A stretch of 35,601 bases of DNA, from NCBI GenBank assembly GCA_009783195.1, contig WRHP01000014.1, forward strand, positions 1-35,601, written 5' to 3'. Made by a program: the position numbers and the translations under genes. The notes below the pieces were generated by a model, which did no database searches, was not told the origin of the DNA, and saw only the letters and a list, made by a program, of their open reading frames with translations. Shown here piece after piece: positions 35,593 to 35,601 of this stretch (the stretch's first letter is position 1; the number at the start of each line of letters is the position of its first letter). This DNA is from Syntrophorhabdaceae bacterium. Lineage in GTDB: Bacteria > Desulfobacterota > Deferrimicrobia > Deferrimicrobiales > Deferrimicrobiaceae.

Positions 35593-35601
35593 TATAGAGA
35601 G

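Overview
This 35.6-kb window looks like chromosomal DNA of a Gram-negative, flagellated bacterium of mid-50s GC content. The gene set suggests a deltaproteobacterium-like lineage (Desulfobacterota in the wide sense), but this is inferred from gene content only. The pointers are a glnB-glnA pair behind a sigma-54 promoter, tandem DUF507 genes, ileS-lspA, CIRCE-controlled groES-groEL, a TonB-type protein, an outer-membrane barrel, several lipoproteins and FliA/FlgM control of flagella. Nearly everything is intact. I see no tRNA, rRNA, CRISPR array, insertion sequence or prophage.

Layout. 1-2.4 kb: a lipoprotein with Asp-box repeats, cut by the left edge, then eno. 2.4-3.9 kb: HU and, divergently, a TonB-like protein. 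3.9-5.6 kb: folD coupled to a GcvH-like protein that lacks the lipoyl lysine, then an FmdB-type zinc ribbon. 5.6-7.7 kb: groES-groEL with CIRCE. 7.7-9.9 kb: an outer-membrane barrel gene, a methylthioadenosine phosphorylase with an unusual start, and two tandem DUF507 genes. 10.1-15.8 kb: a bifunctional penicillin-binding protein, ileS and lspA. 15.8-19.5 kb: an NHL-repeat lipoprotein and glnB-glnA. 19.5-20.6 kb: a repeat-bearing spacer and plsY. 20.6-24.5 kb: inositol-3-phosphate synthase, converging with an operon for a lipoprotein, a GNAT-type acyltransferase and an MshA-like glycosyltransferase. 24.7-26.9 kb: two coupled PLP aminotransferases. 26.9-32.4 kb: a flagellar control region. It holds FlgM with three downstream genes, an NtrC-type regulator with a soluble histidine kinase, and FliA. 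32.5-34.8 kb: a PfkB-family kinase and a DUF362/ferredoxin protein. 34.8-35.6 kb: an AT-rich spacer with small ORFs only.

How the genes work together. The flagellar region reads as a regulatory circuit. A sigma-54 (-24/-12) promoter precedes fliA, a sigma-54 activator with its kinase lies just upstream, and a sigma-28 promoter precedes flgM. The ino1, glycosyltransferase and acyltransferase genes resemble the first and last steps of mycothiol synthesis in actinobacteria. No deacetylase or cysteine ligase is present here, so an inositol pseudo-disaccharide of unknown end product is the safest reading. Two features recur in the window. Six gene pairs share four-base ATGA/TTGA stop-start overlaps. 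Four genes lack a ribosome-binding site and have a -10-like hexamer seven or eight bases before the start codon, which suggests leaderless mRNAs.
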